Shown here one piece after another: positions 9,085 to 19,412 of a stretch of DNA of 64,000 nt. The notes under the pieces were generated by a model. The model saw only the letters and a list, made by a program, of their open reading frames with translations. It did no database searches and was not told where the DNA came from. Positions within the stretch are counted from its first letter, which is position 1; the number at the start of each line of letters is the position of its first letter. The DNA is from Vibrio taketomensis (GTDB lineage: Bacteria > Pseudomonadota > Gammaproteobacteria > Enterobacterales > Vibrionaceae): the NCBI RefSeq assembly GCF_009938165.1, contig NZ_AP019649.1, positions 2,899,884 through 2,963,883 of the forward strand. The letters are read 5' to 3'. Made by a program: the position numbers and the translations under genes.

Positions 9085-9864
9085 TTAAGTCATCGATGCT
9101 TTTACATACACATCAAAGCGGTTTTTCTTTGTTTCAATCGCCATACTCGGCTTATGATTATTCAACCACTCAGCATAATCTGGGCGCTTAACCACGACAC
9201 GCTTGGTAGCCAAAGCTAGCGCAGGTTCTAACAAGCCATCTGCATCATTATCAGCCCCAACCAATGATTGGAAAACCCGCATCTCTTTTTTGACTAGAGC
9301 ACTCTTTTTCTTGTTTTCTGGGTGTGGGTACATTGGGTCAAGATACACCACATCCGGGGCCACAAAGTTCACATCACTCGCTAGTTCATTGAGTGCATTG
9401 TGGCTAGAAGCATGAATTAACGTCATTCGCTCACTCACCCATGAACCGATCTCTGCATCAGCTTTCGCTCGCATTAAACCGTCATCAAGTAATGCTGCCA
9501 CGACAGGGTTACGTTCCACCATTTGCACTTTACATCCCAGTGAAGCCAATACGAACGCATCGCGCCCAAGCCCTGCCGTACCATCCAACACCGTTGGCGT
9601 CGCACCTTTATTTAAACCTGCAGCTTTGGCTATCGCCTGCCCTTTACCACCACCAAATTTGCGGCGGTGAGCTACGGCACCTGACACTAGGTCAACAAAT
9701 ATTGCACCCAGTTTAGGTTCGTCGAGTTTACGCAATTCCAAACGTTGTTCTGTCAATACCAGTGCGAACGGACTGGATGAGTCATGTTGTAATCCCCAAC
9801 GTTGAGCAATTTGCTCTAGGCGTTCGGTTTGTATTGAGTCTTCACAAACAAGTTGTAGTTGCAA
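9085..9864 (-). CDS. rsmJ: 16S rRNA m2G1516 methyltransferase RsmJ
   Basis: SAM-dependent methyltransferase that modifies G1516 of 16S rRNA. The 259-aa protein contains the SAM-binding motif [19 protein letters not shown] (about residues 92-110) and the catalytic-region motif [20 protein letters not shown], both diagnostic of the RsmJ (YhiQ) family. It is monocistronic as far as can be seen, 50 bases before the GGDEF/EAL gene upstream. Confidence 0.93.
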   Translation of the reverse strand: MQLQLVCEDSIQTERLEQIAQRWGLQHDSSSPFALVLTEQRLELRKLDEPKLGAIFVDLVSGAVAHRRKFGGGKGQAIAKAAGLNKGATPTVLDGTAGLGRDAFVLASLGCKVQMVERNPVVAALLDDGLMRAKADAEIGSWVSERMTLIHASSHNALNELASDVNFVAPDVVYLDPMYPHPENKKKSALVKKEMRVFQSLVGADNDADGLLEPALALATKRVVVKRPDYAEWLNNHKPSMAIETKKNRFDVYVKASMT

Positions 9865-9915
9865 GGCGGTGCTCCATAAAGCGCAAAAAGAGAGGGCGAA
9901 GTTTAGCGAATTTTA

Positions 9916-12900
9916 TCATTCGCTACTACGATTGGCGTTATCAGCCATCAATTGAGATACTAAATCCGCCAGTGGTTGTGGTTTTCCTATTACATAACCT
10001 TGAGCATAGTCGACACCTAACTCCACCAATAAATCGATGATCTGGTTATTTTCAACAAATTCAGCAACGGTCCGTTTACCCATCTTTTGTGCCAAATCGT
10101 TAATCGATTTCACCATCAAATAGTCCATGCCGTTGTTCGCCATATCACGAACAAACAGACCATCAATTTTTACTATATCAACCGGCAGCTTTTTCAAATA
10201 GCCAAACGAAGATAAGCCTGATCCAAAGTCATCCAACGCAATCACACAACCAAGTTGTTTGAGCTGACTGAATAACTCTATTGCCTGGTTCATGTTACTC
10301 ATCGCGGCCGTTTCGGTAATTTCCAAGCAGATTTTTTCACACGGTACCGAGGTATGACTTAACGCTTCGAGCAAATATGAAACAAAACCTTGGTTACCCA
10401 TAGATTGCCCAGAAATATTGATCGCACAACATCCCAGTCTCTCTAAGGCATTTGGGTTCGACTCTAGCCACGTCAATGTTTGATGTATGACTCGCTTATC
10501 CAATAAATGCGCAATGCTGTATCGCTCGGAGGCTGGCATAAATAAACCTGGGGATAGGTACTCACCATAGCTGTCTCGGATTCGAACCAACACCTCAAAA
10601 TGCATCCCTGAGGCGCCTTCATCTAAGCTAAGAATTTGTTGTGCAAATAGCTCGACGCAATCTTCTGCTAACGCCCTGTGCACTAAGTTAACACAGCCCA
10701 TCTCCATCTCTCGACGACGTAATAATTGGTCATCTTGGCAATAGATATTGTAGCGATTTCGCCCTTCTTCTTTTGCCGCATGGCAAGCAGTGTCTGCTTG
10801 AGCATGGACCATTTGCGGAGAGCTCACCGAATGGTCGATCAAACGTATGCCGATCGAGCAAGTCAGATTGAGTTTAATTTCATCCCAAATGAAAGGTTGT
10901 TGTGCCAACGCCATGAGAATAGATTCAGCGACTCGTTTAACATTCACCTCTGCACAATCTTTCACTAAAATAGCAAACTCATCGCCCCCCATTCGAGCCA
11001 AGATCGCCTTACTCGGGAGCACCTCTTGCAGCATGCTGGCACAGAACTGTATCGCCGCATCGCCCGCTTCATGGCCAGCCGTATCATTCAGTACTTTTAG
11101 CTGATCGACATCTAAATACAGCATCGCGTGAGTACGAGTGTGGCTCGCAACCTCTTTCAATGCTTTTGCCAGCTCAATTTCAAATTGGTTACGGTTATAG
11201 GTATCGGTTAATAAGTCGTACTGCGCCTGATAAGCGAGCTGTTCCGCTAATTGATGTGTTTCAGTAACATCTTCACCAGCAATAAGTAAGTGACCACTTT
11301 CGGCTAATGGCCTGATATTTTCGCGAATCCAAAGCACGTGGCCATCTTGGTGACGATAAGCAACTTCTCGACGCCATACTCCTTTCAGGGCCTGTTTAGG
11401 TTGCAGCAATATCTGACGCGCAATCAGAGCTTCATCATCGAAATAAAACTCTTTTAGCTGATGTCCTAATAACTGCTTTTCATGATACCCAAGTAGCTGC
11501 TCGGCAAAGCTGTTGACCTGTTGAATGCGATTCTGTTCATCAAGCGTAATCATCATGACTGGTTGCTGATGGTAGTAATAACTTAGTGTTGCTTCGTTCT
11601 CAAACAAGCGCGCTTCCGTGAGCTTCCTTGTAGTGATATCACGCGCCTCAAGCAGCACGCGTGGTGAGGCATGTTTTTGCACAGAGAGAATTCTCAACGT
11701 CAGTTCAATACTCATCGCACCCTGTTCTGGATGGAATAACTCCGCTTCAAATTGACACACCGATTTACTGGTAAGGTTCTCAAAGTATTGTTGAATCAAA
11801 GGCGCTGTATCTCGGTGCCACTGACGATAAGCCCATAGTGGTTGCTCACTCAATGCACCATTACTGTATAGCAATGCACTCAACTTGCTGTTGGCCGACA
11901 ACAAATAACCGTTCAGATCGAAAAGACCAATCAACTGATAGCTTTGATCAAAAACCATCTCAATCAATGCTTGGTTATCACTCGCAAGACGTTCGCTTTT
12001 TCTCAATCGACTGAGGTAATAAATTAACACCACAATGACGGTGAGCAATATGCAGAACAACAATGCTGCTGCACGTAATTCGCGGTGATAACGCTCTGAA
12101 AAGCTTAACGGTTTGTTGATCAAAGCCGCCGACAACAAATCATTGCCATTTAACTTCCATGCGATCAAAGCTTTGTAGTCCAATTTAACTTCCCGCATAC
12201 CAACTTCAATCGCAGGTAGTGGCTGTTCAGGATGCTCTAAGACTTCTATCAGTTTCATGGCCGCTTGCTGCCCTTGAGAGCGCGCGTTCGGCATCACACC
12301 GCCCACAGCACCAAAGCCCAACCCTAAATCATGCACCATGTATACAGGGCCACCCGATAGTAGGCTTAACTCTTGAATGTCACGCGGCGTAATAATGGTT
12401 CCGCTTTGTTCACGGAAAAAAGCAGCCAAAATCAAACTGGTTCTTTTATCAAACTGCTTTGCCAGCGCCAACACCTCATCAAATGAATCCAGTGCCAAAG
12501 GTTTAACCACGAAAGGCAATGATTTGTGCTGGGATATATAGCGATTGATCTGCTCAAGTATTTTTTCTCCAGTCACCGTTTTGTCGGTGACCAGATAAAC
12601 AGTATGCGTATTGTTCTGCAGTCTCTGAATAAGTTCTAAATTTGCCGCGATATCAATTTCTTCAATAACACCAGTCGCATTGATTCCAGTATGCATATCG
12701 GCTTGGTAATGATTGATACCACCAAAGATAACGGGTGTCCCATTTAGCTCTGGCGCCAACTTTTTCATTAACGCTAATGCGGTATTATCGCTCACCACGA
12801 TGGCATCGTAAGCTTTGTGATTGAACTGAGATTGATATAAGCGATATAGTTGATCGAGATAATCTTGGTTCTGTAAGCGTTTGGTATCTAGATAATCTAT

Positions 12901-13065
12901 CTGAGGTTGAATATCGGTTGTAGTTAGGATTTCATTCAAGCCTTGCTGAAAACGATCGGTCCAAAAGAAGCCATGATGATAGGAATGAACCACAAGCACT
13001 TCTTTATTTTGCGCCGTCACATAAGAACTAAATAGACAGCAGAGAAGAATGAATCCAGCGCGCAC
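9916..13065 (-). CDS. Membrane sensor with ABC-substrate-binding, PAS, GGDEF and EAL domains
   Basis: A 1049-aa cyclic-di-GMP signalling protein. An N-terminal signal peptide (MRAGFILLCCLFSSYVTAQ) leads to a periplasmic domain of about 300 residues of the ABC-substrate-binding type (PF04392-like), then one membrane helix near residue 340. Two PAS-like regions follow (about 365-480 and 490-610), then a GGDEF domain with an intact MGGDEF and an EAL domain with EVLVR, NISGQS, LEITETA, DDFGSG and KIDG. EVL in place of EAL is common in active phosphodiesterases. Both catalytic activities therefore look possible. The ligand and the net direction of c-di-GMP change cannot be told from sequence. Confidence 0.88.
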   Translation of the reverse strand: MRAGFILLCCLFSSYVTAQNKEVLVVHSYHHGFFWTDRFQQGLNEILTTTDIQPQIDYLDTKRLQNQDYLDQLYRLYQSQFNHKAYDAIVVSDNTALALMKKLAPELNGTPVIFGGINHYQADMHTGINATGVIEEIDIAANLELIQRLQNNTHTVYLVTDKTVTGEKILEQINRYISQHKSLPFVVKPLALDSFDEVLALAKQFDKRTSLILAAFFREQSGTIITPRDIQELSLLSGGPVYMVHDLGLGFGAVGGVMPNARSQGQQAAMKLIEVLEHPEQPLPAIEVGMREVKLDYKALIAWKLNGNDLLSAALINKPLSFSERYHRELRAAALLFCILLTVIVVLIYYLSRLRKSERLASDNQALIEMVFDQSYQLIGLFDLNGYLLSANSKLSALLYSNGALSEQPLWAYRQWHRDTAPLIQQYFENLTSKSVCQFEAELFHPEQGAMSIELTLRILSVQKHASPRVLLEARDITTRKLTEARLFENEATLSYYYHQQPVMMITLDEQNRIQQVNSFAEQLLGYHEKQLLGHQLKEFYFDDEALIARQILLQPKQALKGVWRREVAYRHQDGHVLWIRENIRPLAESGHLLIAGEDVTETHQLAEQLAYQAQYDLLTDTYNRNQFEIELAKALKEVASHTRTHAMLYLDVDQLKVLNDTAGHEAGDAAIQFCASMLQEVLPSKAILARMGGDEFAILVKDCAEVNVKRVAESILMALAQQPFIWDEIKLNLTCSIGIRLIDHSVSSPQMVHAQADTACHAAKEEGRNRYNIYCQDDQLLRRREMEMGCVNLVHRALAEDCVELFAQQILSLDEGASGMHFEVLVRIRDSYGEYLSPGLFMPASERYSIAHLLDKRVIHQTLTWLESNPNALERLGCCAINISGQSMGNQGFVSYLLEALSHTSVPCEKICLEITETAAMSNMNQAIELFSQLKQLGCVIALDDFGSGLSSFGYLKKLPVDIVKIDGLFVRDMANNGMDYLMVKSINDLAQKMGKRTVAEFVENNQIIDLLVELGVDYAQGYVIGKPQPLADLVSQLMADNANRSSE

Positions 13066-13170
13066 TTAACAATGTTCGATATAGAAAGAAAAAGGTGGTA
13101 GATATTACCATTAATGGGGTTAGTTGAAATTCTTCACTAAGCATTGAATTCATCTATGACAGGGAAATTA

Positions 13171-13635
13171 ATGAATCTTCATCCAAATAAACTCGACGAT
13201 TTAGACAAGGCGATATTAAAGACGTTAATGGCCGATGCTCGCACCCCCTACGCTGAGATGGCAAAACAGTTCAATGTCAGCCCAGCCACCATTCATGTGC
13301 GAATTGAAAAGATGAAAGCAGCGCAAGTGATTCAGGGGACTGAAGTTGTTGTCGACACCAAGAAGCTTGGTTATGACGTATGCTGTTTTATTGGCATCAA
13401 CCTTAACGCTGCCCGCGACTATCACTCTGCGCTAGAAAAGCTCAATGCTTTAGAGGAAGTCGTCGAGGCATACTACACCACTGGGGCTTACAATATTTTC
13501 GTCAAATTAATGTGTCGTTCGATAGAAGAGCTGCAATATGTGTTAATCGACAAACTGCAGGCGATCGATGAAGTGCAATCCACCGAGACTTTAATTTCGT
13601 TACAGAACCCTATCAACCGTAACGTGAACCCATAA
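13171..13635 (+). CDS. asnC: Transcriptional regulator AsnC
   Basis: Lrp/AsnC-family regulator; in E. coli it activates asnA in response to asparagine. The 154 aa align closely with E. coli AsnC: HTH region ARTPYAEMAKQFNVSPATIH, then LGYDVCCFIGI, VVEAYYTTGAYNIFVK and a C-terminal STETLISLQNPI. I chose ATG 13171, which has AGGG eight bases upstream; upstream in-frame TTG/ATG codons add non-conserved residues. The asnA target gene is not in this window. Confidence 0.92.
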   Translation: MNLHPNKLDDLDKAILKTLMADARTPYAEMAKQFNVSPATIHVRIEKMKAAQVIQGTEVVVDTKKLGYDVCCFIGINLNAARDYHSALEKLNALEEVVEAYYTTGAYNIFVKLMCRSIEELQYVLIDKLQAIDEVQSTETLISLQNPINRNVNP

Positions 13636-13661
13636 AAAAGCTCGCCATTGGCGAGCTTCAA
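13636..13661. terminator. Terminator between asnC and the convergent small gene
   Basis: AAGCTCGCCA-TTGGCGAGCTT is a near-perfect palindrome (13638-13658) between two convergent stop codons. Confidence 0.8.
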
Positions 13662-13667
13662 ATCTGT

Positions 13668-13952
13668 TTATCGTGAAGCAAGGTATTGCTTCAACTCTTC
13701 AACCGAGATCCCTTGATCAGAAATCTGTTTAGCAAGTAGATCAACTTGTTCGTCTTTACGAGAAGCGATCACTTGTTGAAAGTGGTAGATGATGTCACGT
13801 AAAACAGGAAGCGGTACCTGTTTCGCTGCACTCTGAATGCGTTCACCACTTTGGTTACCTAGTTCATTAAGAACTTTACCAAACATTATTTTCTCTGGAG
13901 AACTGTCTAGTTGCTCCATTAATTTAGCGATCTCGTACGTCGTTAAAGACAT
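13668..13952 (-). CDS. Conserved-looking small hypothetical protein
   Basis: 94 aa, not recognised. It is predicted largely alpha-helical, without cysteines, signal peptide or membrane helix. The C-terminal part (DLLAKQISDQGISVEELKQYLASR at residues 71-94) resembles a short helix-turn-helix-like hairpin, but no family can be assigned. Codon use and a clean terminator-flanked position support a real gene. Confidence 0.65.
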   Translation of the reverse strand: MSLTTYEIAKLMEQLDSSPEKIMFGKVLNELGNQSGERIQSAAKQVPLPVLRDIIYHFQQVIASRKDEQVDLLAKQISDQGISVEELKQYLASR

Positions 13953-14035
13953 GTTCTACTGCTTTCCACCTGCTAAGTTGAGCCAAATAATATACAACTT
14001 TTTATTGGCGAGTAATAGTTTGCAGACCAAGCGAA

Positions 14036-15226
14036 TTATTGCGCGACAGCTTGATGCCAAGCACGTGCGGGTCTGGTAAACATGATTATAAACCAAGGAA
14101 GTACGATCAGCATCTGAATTGCGATCATTACTTTCGCCTCAACACCTAGCAGTTGTACTAAACCAATCACCAAACCAGAACCACTCATTTGCAGTAGACC
14201 TAAAAGCGCAGCCGCTGTACCCGCTTTATCACCAAAAGGTGCCAGTGCTTTACCCGCGGCAGCACCTAGAATCCAAGCAAAACCAATCGATGACATAAAT
14301 ACCGGCAACATAAACGCCATCGGATGTGCCACATTGGCGAGCAGAAGCATCATGACACCAGCTACCATCAACACAGCGAGACCAATCACCAATGTTAAAC
14401 GTGTACCCAACTTATCCATACATTTTGGTGCTGTCATACTCGCCGCAATATTGATCGCTGCATTGATACCAAACCAAAACGTAAATTGGTTCATATCCAA
14501 ACCAAGTTGCTCCATCAATACTACTGGTGCCGAGGTTACGTACGCCAAAATAACGGCCATGGCCAACATACAGAGACTGGCATGAAAGATAAACGTCGGT
14601 GTTTTAAGAATGTCTAAGTAACGATTAAGCTTAAACACTGGCTCTTGGCTCATTTGTGGGTTGGTTTCTTTTAGACGTAGCGCCAGCAATACAAACACAA
14701 TAGCGGCATATAGCGCCATAAAGCTAAAGTTACTGCGCCAGCCAAATTGTTGCGTTAACCAACTACCAAGAATCGGCGCTAACGCCGGAATAAAACAGAT
14801 TGCACCATTGAGGTAACTAATCATTCGACCGCTTTTTTCAGGGCCAAATAAGTCGCGAACTGTTGCAAAGGCGGCTACCGATGTAGCACAAGCACCGAAG
14901 CCTTGTAGCACGCGAGCAACCAACATCCATTCGATATTTTGAGCACCCCACGCCAATAGAGCACTCACGCAATAGATGCCAATTCCTCCCAATGCAACAG
15001 TTCGACGTCCGAGTTTATCTGCCAGAGGGCCAGCAAATAGCTGCCCCAAACCCATAGCAAATAAAAACCAAGTTATCGTGCCTTGAGATAGCGCGTGTTC
15101 CACGTGAAACGCTTCTGACATTAGAGGTAAAGCAGGCAAGTAAATATCAATCGCTAAAGGGCTAAATAGCACCAGTAGGGTTAACATTATCATTTGAGAT
15201 TTTTTCGGCGAAACAGCGCTAGACAT
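14036..15226 (-). CDS. Bcr/CflA-family MFS drug-efflux transporter
   Basis: Inner-membrane exporter of 396 aa with twelve predicted helices. Family hallmarks are visible: PLAIDIYLPALPLMS in helix 1, the MFS motif GPLADKLGRRTVALGG after helix 2, and ARVLQGFGACATSVAAFATV in helix 4. Substrates in this family include bicyclomycin and chloramphenicol, but none can be assigned here. It is divergent from a LysR regulator 107 bases away, which probably controls it. A parS site lies within the coding sequence at 15096-15111. Confidence 0.9.
   Translation of the reverse strand: MSSAVSPKKSQMIMLTLLVLFSPLAIDIYLPALPLMSEAFHVEHALSQGTITWFLFAMGLGQLFAGPLADKLGRRTVALGGIGIYCVSALLAWGAQNIEWMLVARVLQGFGACATSVAAFATVRDLFGPEKSGRMISYLNGAICFIPALAPILGSWLTQQFGWRSNFSFMALYAAIVFVLLALRLKETNPQMSQEPVFKLNRYLDILKTPTFIFHASLCMLAMAVILAYVTSAPVVLMEQLGLDMNQFTFWFGINAAINIAASMTAPKCMDKLGTRLTLVIGLAVLMVAGVMMLLLANVAHPMAFMLPVFMSSIGFAWILGAAAGKALAPFGDKAGTAAALLGLLQMSGSGLVIGLVQLLGVEAKVMIAIQMLIVLPWFIIMFTRPARAWHQAVAQ
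15096..15111. promoter_or_regulatory. parS: parS centromere-like site (one or two mismatches)
   Basis: TGTTCCACGTGAAACG matches the bacterial parS consensus TGTTNCACGTGAAACA at all but the last position. It lies inside the Bcr/CflA gene. With the sites at 18261 and 21936 it forms a cluster near the origin, for the ParB encoded at 59779-60660. Confidence 0.75.
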
Positions 15227-15332
15227 GATAAAAATTAATCAGTTATTAATGAAATTGGCGCTAGTCTAAGTTAGTCTAGATATTACTTCCAATGACAATC
15301 TATCATCAAAGTTATTCTATTTAGGAATACCA

Positions 15333-16283
15333 ATGAATATCGAAAAGCTAGCCCGCCTCGATCTCAACTTACTGGTATGTTTCAAAGTATTGAGTGAAGA
15401 CCTCAACGTAACCAGAGCAGCCAATCGCTTATGCCTGTCACAATCTGCTGTAAGCAAAAACTTAGCGAAATTGAGAATCCAGTTTGATGACCCGCTATTT
15501 GTGCGCAGCTCGCATGGGCTCACGCCAACACCAAAAACTCTGTTTCTGAAACCAAAACTCGAAAACTTGATTCATCAGTTGGAGTTGCTCACCCAACCTG
15601 AGCACTTTGTACCTGACACCAGTGATCATCGGTTTCAAATTGCTGCCGTAGAAAGTGTCTATCCACTGATCTTGCCTCACTTTTTACCCCACATTTTCCA
15701 GCAAGCGCCGAATGTCACCATCAGCACGCATCCGTGGAATTCGCAAACTTTCGCTCTATTGCAGCGTGGTGAAATCGATCTTGGTATCACCGGTAAAGAT
15801 ATCGATATTAATGATGCTAAGTTAACCATGTTGCCGCCAAGCGACATTTGCGAGCAAGAGATCTACCGTGACAATCAAAAATGCTTAGTTCGCAATAATC
15901 ATCCAGCACTCAAACAACCTTGGAATCTAGAAAACTACCTTAAACAACGGCACGTACAAGTACGTTGTGATGGTAATGATCGCTGGCTATTGGATTATCG
16001 CCTTGCCGATATTGGTAAAGAACGGGATATCGCGATTACCGTTCCGGACTTTAATAGTGCAGCCAGTCTATGTAGCTACACTGACTTTGTCTTTACTGCA
16101 CCAAGTCACTTTGTTCAGCTTGCAGCCAAGCAATTGAACTTGACCGTGCTAACTCTGCCCCTCGAGTTTCCACCAATGGCTTATACCCTATTCTGGCACC
16201 GAGACCGGGAAAATGACCCGGCGTTAACCTGGTTACGAGCCATGATTTGTGACAAAACCGATGCGTTACGTGCGAGTTACTAG
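15333..16283 (+). CDS. LysR-family transcriptional regulator
   Basis: 316 aa with an N-terminal winged helix-turn-helix (DLNLLVCFKVLSEDLNVTRA, then SQSAVSKNLAKLR) and a C-terminal substrate-binding-like domain. It is divergent from the Bcr/CflA transporter, the usual arrangement for a LysR activator and its target. The effector is unknown. Confidence 0.88.
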   Translation: MNIEKLARLDLNLLVCFKVLSEDLNVTRAANRLCLSQSAVSKNLAKLRIQFDDPLFVRSSHGLTPTPKTLFLKPKLENLIHQLELLTQPEHFVPDTSDHRFQIAAVESVYPLILPHFLPHIFQQAPNVTISTHPWNSQTFALLQRGEIDLGITGKDIDINDAKLTMLPPSDICEQEIYRDNQKCLVRNNHPALKQPWNLENYLKQRHVQVRCDGNDRWLLDYRLADIGKERDIAITVPDFNSAASLCSYTDFVFTAPSHFVQLAAKQLNLTVLTLPLEFPPMAYTLFWHRDRENDPALTWLRAMICDKTDALRASY

Positions 16284-16412
16284 TGCGATTTATGGCGAAA
16301 AATCAAACTATAATAATAGGCACTGGTGAACATTTGCAGCCACTGAGCAAAAAGAGTAGCTTAACTAACCAATGCGTATTGACGCGATCACGACAAATTG
16401 AAGGATTAAACA

Positions 16413-18209
16413 ATGCATAGTAATACTGAACAGCATTTAACTGCCATTAGACAATGGCTTGTTCAGCAAAACCTAGATGCGTTAATCGTACCTCACGAAG
16501 ACGAGTACTTAGGTGAATATATTCCAGCTCATAATGAGCGCTTACATTGGCTAACTGGCTTCACAGGTTCAGCAGGTGCGGCCGTTGTTACTCAAGATAA
16601 AGCCGCTATCTTTGTCGATGGTCGTTACACGGTGCAAGTCACCAAACAAGTACCCGCAGCATTATTTGAATATCGCCATCTCATCAATGAACCCGCACTG
16701 GATTGGTTAGTCGATAACCTTGCTCCGGGCGCAAAGATTGCGATCGATCCTCGCATGCACAGCGGCATGTGGTTAGAAGCAGCACAAGCAAAACTCAACA
16801 AACGTCACCAAACCGTAATTCTAGATAGTAACCCTATCGATACTCTTTGGAATGACCGCCCACAACCAGTTCTATCTGATGTGCGTCTAATGGCTAATGA
16901 AACGGCGGGTCGAAATAGTGCTGAGAAGCGTCAGCAAATTGCGCAATTGGTGCAAAAACAAGGTGGCGACTGTGCCATCATCACTGCGCTTGATTCGATT
17001 TGCTGGTTACTGAATATCCGTGGCCTCGACGTATCACGCCTACCTGTATTACTTTCACATGCAATCATTCATGACAACGGTCATGTTGAGTTCTTTATTG
17101 AACCAAGCCGAGTTCCAAGCAACTTTGCAGCACATGTGGGTGAAGGTGTCACCGTATTTTCACCAGATCGTCTGCAAGCGCAGCTAGAGCGACTTGATGG
17201 TAAAAACGTGTTGCTTGACCCTGCGATCAGCAATGCCTGGTTTAAATTGGTGCTGCAAAATTCTGGCGCTCATATTGTACCTGCCTCTGATCCATGCCTG
17301 ATGCCAAAAGCATGCAAAAATGCAGTAGAAATCGCTGGCATGAAAGAAAGTCACCTACGTGATGGCGTCGCCATGGTTCAGTTCTTGAGCTGGCTTGATG
17401 CAGAAGTTGCTGCGGGTCGCCTCTATGATGAAGGCCAATTGGCAGACAAACTTGAAGCCATCCGTCGTCTTGAACCGACATTGGTTGATTTGAGTTTTGA
17501 CACCATTTCTGCTGCTGGCAGCAATGCTGCAATGTGCCATTACAACCACAATAACCAGCCACAACCAACGCAACTCAGCATGGATAGCCTGTACTTGGTT
17601 GATTCAGGTGGTCAATACATTGATGGTACTACTGACATTACACGCACCGTCGCAATCGGCACACCTAGCGCAGAAATGATTAAACAGTTCACGCTCGCAT
17701 TAAAAGGTCATATCGGTATCGCTCGTGCCCGCTTCCCACGTGGTACTCGTGGTTACCAACTTGATACCTTGGCACGTCAACATCTATGGGCTGAAGGCTT
17801 TGACTATGACCATGGTACAGGCCACGGTGTCGGCCACTTCCTTAGTGTGCACGAAGGGCCTGCGAGTATCTCGAAAAAACAAATCGATGTTGCATTAGAC
17901 AAAGGTATGGTGCTGTCTAACGAGCCTGGTTACTACCGTGCCGACCAATTTGGTATTCGCATTGAGAACCTAGAACTGGTTGTAGAGCAAAGCACTCAAG
18001 GTGATTTTTCTGTATTGGCATTTGAATCTTTGACTCGTTGCCCAATCGATAGTCGCAATATCGATGTTAACCTACTAACTCGTCCAGAATTAGCATGGCT
18101 CAATAATTACCACCAAATCGTTTGGGATGAACTCAGTCCACGCCTAAGCGACAAAGCAGTATTGGCATGGTTACGCAACGCGACTCAACCGTTACAACAT
18201 GCAAACTAA
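16413..18209 (+). CDS. Xaa-Pro aminopeptidase (M24B, aminopeptidase P family)
   Basis: Removes N-terminal residues preceding proline. At 598 aa it is the long, three-domain form: two creatinase-like N-terminal domains (VPHEDEYLGEYIPAHNERL near residue 23, FVDGRYT near 69) and a C-terminal pita-bread M24 domain. Metal ligands are visible: D in LVDSGGQYIDGTTDITRT, H in GTGHGVGHFLSVHEGP, and E in NEPGYY and RIENLELV. No signal peptide is seen, so it is probably cytoplasmic. A clear hairpin terminator follows. Confidence 0.93.
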   Translation: MHSNTEQHLTAIRQWLVQQNLDALIVPHEDEYLGEYIPAHNERLHWLTGFTGSAGAAVVTQDKAAIFVDGRYTVQVTKQVPAALFEYRHLINEPALDWLVDNLAPGAKIAIDPRMHSGMWLEAAQAKLNKRHQTVILDSNPIDTLWNDRPQPVLSDVRLMANETAGRNSAEKRQQIAQLVQKQGGDCAIITALDSICWLLNIRGLDVSRLPVLLSHAIIHDNGHVEFFIEPSRVPSNFAAHVGEGVTVFSPDRLQAQLERLDGKNVLLDPAISNAWFKLVLQNSGAHIVPASDPCLMPKACKNAVEIAGMKESHLRDGVAMVQFLSWLDAEVAAGRLYDEGQLADKLEAIRRLEPTLVDLSFDTISAAGSNAAMCHYNHNNQPQPTQLSMDSLYLVDSGGQYIDGTTDITRTVAIGTPSAEMIKQFTLALKGHIGIARARFPRGTRGYQLDTLARQHLWAEGFDYDHGTGHGVGHFLSVHEGPASISKKQIDVALDKGMVLSNEPGYYRADQFGIRIENLELVVEQSTQGDFSVLAFESLTRCPIDSRNIDVNLLTRPELAWLNNYHQIVWDELSPRLSDKAVLAWLRNATQPLQHAN

Positions 18210-18235
18210 TCCAAAGTGAATTAGTTCAAAAATAG

Positions 18236-18262
18236 AAAAGGCTCCTTCCGGAGCCTTTATTG
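18236..18262 (+). terminator. Terminator of the aminopeptidase gene
   Basis: AAAAGGCTCC-TTCC-GGAGCCTTT forms a tight stem just after the stop. It also faces the end of the leftward thi operon. Confidence 0.85.
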
Positions 18263-18276
18263 TTTCACGTGAAACA
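18261..18276. promoter_or_regulatory. parS: Perfect parS site
   Basis: TGTTTCACGTGAAACA is an exact 16-bp parS palindrome in the short gap between the aminopeptidase terminator and thiH. It is the predicted nucleation site for the ParB encoded at 60 kb. Confidence 0.93.
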
Positions 18277-18287
18277 TCGTAACAAAA

Positions 18288-19412
18288 TCAACCAGAATAG
18301 GCAGAATGCCAATCACGCCAAACAGGGTCAAAGCCACGAGATCTAATCATCGCTTCAACGCTTGCGGCACTTCGATCATCACTGACTTCAAATTGCTCTA
18401 ATTCGACGTTGTCGACTGCATAACCGCCAGGTTGAGTTTTCGATGCCGCTGACATGCTAGTAATTCCTAAAGGTAAAATATTATCTCGGAACACCTCACT
18501 TTCTCGCGTAGACAGCGATAACTCCACTTCAGGATTAAGCAGTCGATAAGCGCAAATCAACTGGACTAATTGGCGGTCAGACATTATCGATTTGGGCTGT
18601 AAGCCACCAGTACATGGACGTAAACGTGGAAATGAAATTGAATAACGAGTTTGCCAATAATTGCGTTCTAAATACTCAAGGTGGGCAGCAACAAAGAAGC
18701 AATCTGTTCGCCATTCCTCTAGTCCAATTAAAGCCCCTATACCTATTTTATCGATCCCAGCTCTTGCGAGTCTATCCGGTGTTTCTAGACGATATTCAAA
18801 ATCCGTTTTGTTACCACGCAAGTGATGCTGCGCATAGGTCGATGGATGATAGGTCTCTTGATAGACCATCACCGCATCTAAGCCTAGTTCTTTGAGCTCA
18901 GCATATTCAGCTTGTTCGAGTGGCTGCACTTCCATTGCCAAATAGTTAAAGTGTGGCTTGATAATCGGTAACACTTGCCGAAAATAATTTATTCCGACTT
19001 TCGTTTCATGTTCACCGGTCACCAATAACACGCTATCAAATTTCATACTTTTGATTGCAGCAATTTCCGCTTCAATTTCTTGTGTATCGAGTGTTTTGCG
19101 TTTGATTCGATTTTCCATTGAAAACCCACAGTACGTACACGCATTGGAACATAAGTTAGAGAGATAAAGCGGAATATACAAAGACATAGTATTACCGAAC
19201 CGCTTACGAGTAAGCACACTAGAAAGCTGCGCCATCTGCTCTAAATATGGTTCAGCTGAAGGAGAAATTAGCGCTTGGAAATCATTTAAATCACGCTTAG
19301 TACGACTTAAAGCTCGCTCCACGTCCTGAGCCGTTTTACTCATAATTGATAGTGAAATTTGATCCCAATCGTATTGCCTTAATTGTTCTACAAAACTCAT
19401 TAGCGAAATCAC
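18288..19412 (-). CDS. thiH: 2-iminoacetate synthase ThiH
   Basis: Radical-SAM enzyme that cleaves tyrosine to dehydroglycine for thiazole synthesis. The 374-aa protein shows the CX3CX2C cluster motif in [12 protein letters not shown] (about residue 87) and matches ThiH in length (377 in E. coli). It is the last gene of thiCEFSGH, overlapping the end of thiG by a few bases, so coupled translation is likely. Confidence 0.95.
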   Translation of the reverse strand: MISLMSFVEQLRQYDWDQISLSIMSKTAQDVERALSRTKRDLNDFQALISPSAEPYLEQMAQLSSVLTRKRFGNTMSLYIPLYLSNLCSNACTYCGFSMENRIKRKTLDTQEIEAEIAAIKSMKFDSVLLVTGEHETKVGINYFRQVLPIIKPHFNYLAMEVQPLEQAEYAELKELGLDAVMVYQETYHPSTYAQHHLRGNKTDFEYRLETPDRLARAGIDKIGIGALIGLEEWRTDCFFVAAHLEYLERNYWQTRYSISFPRLRPCTGGLQPKSIMSDRQLVQLICAYRLLNPEVELSLSTRESEVFRDNILPLGITSMSAASKTQPGGYAVDNVELEQFEVSDDRSAASVEAMIRSRGFDPVWRDWHSAYSG

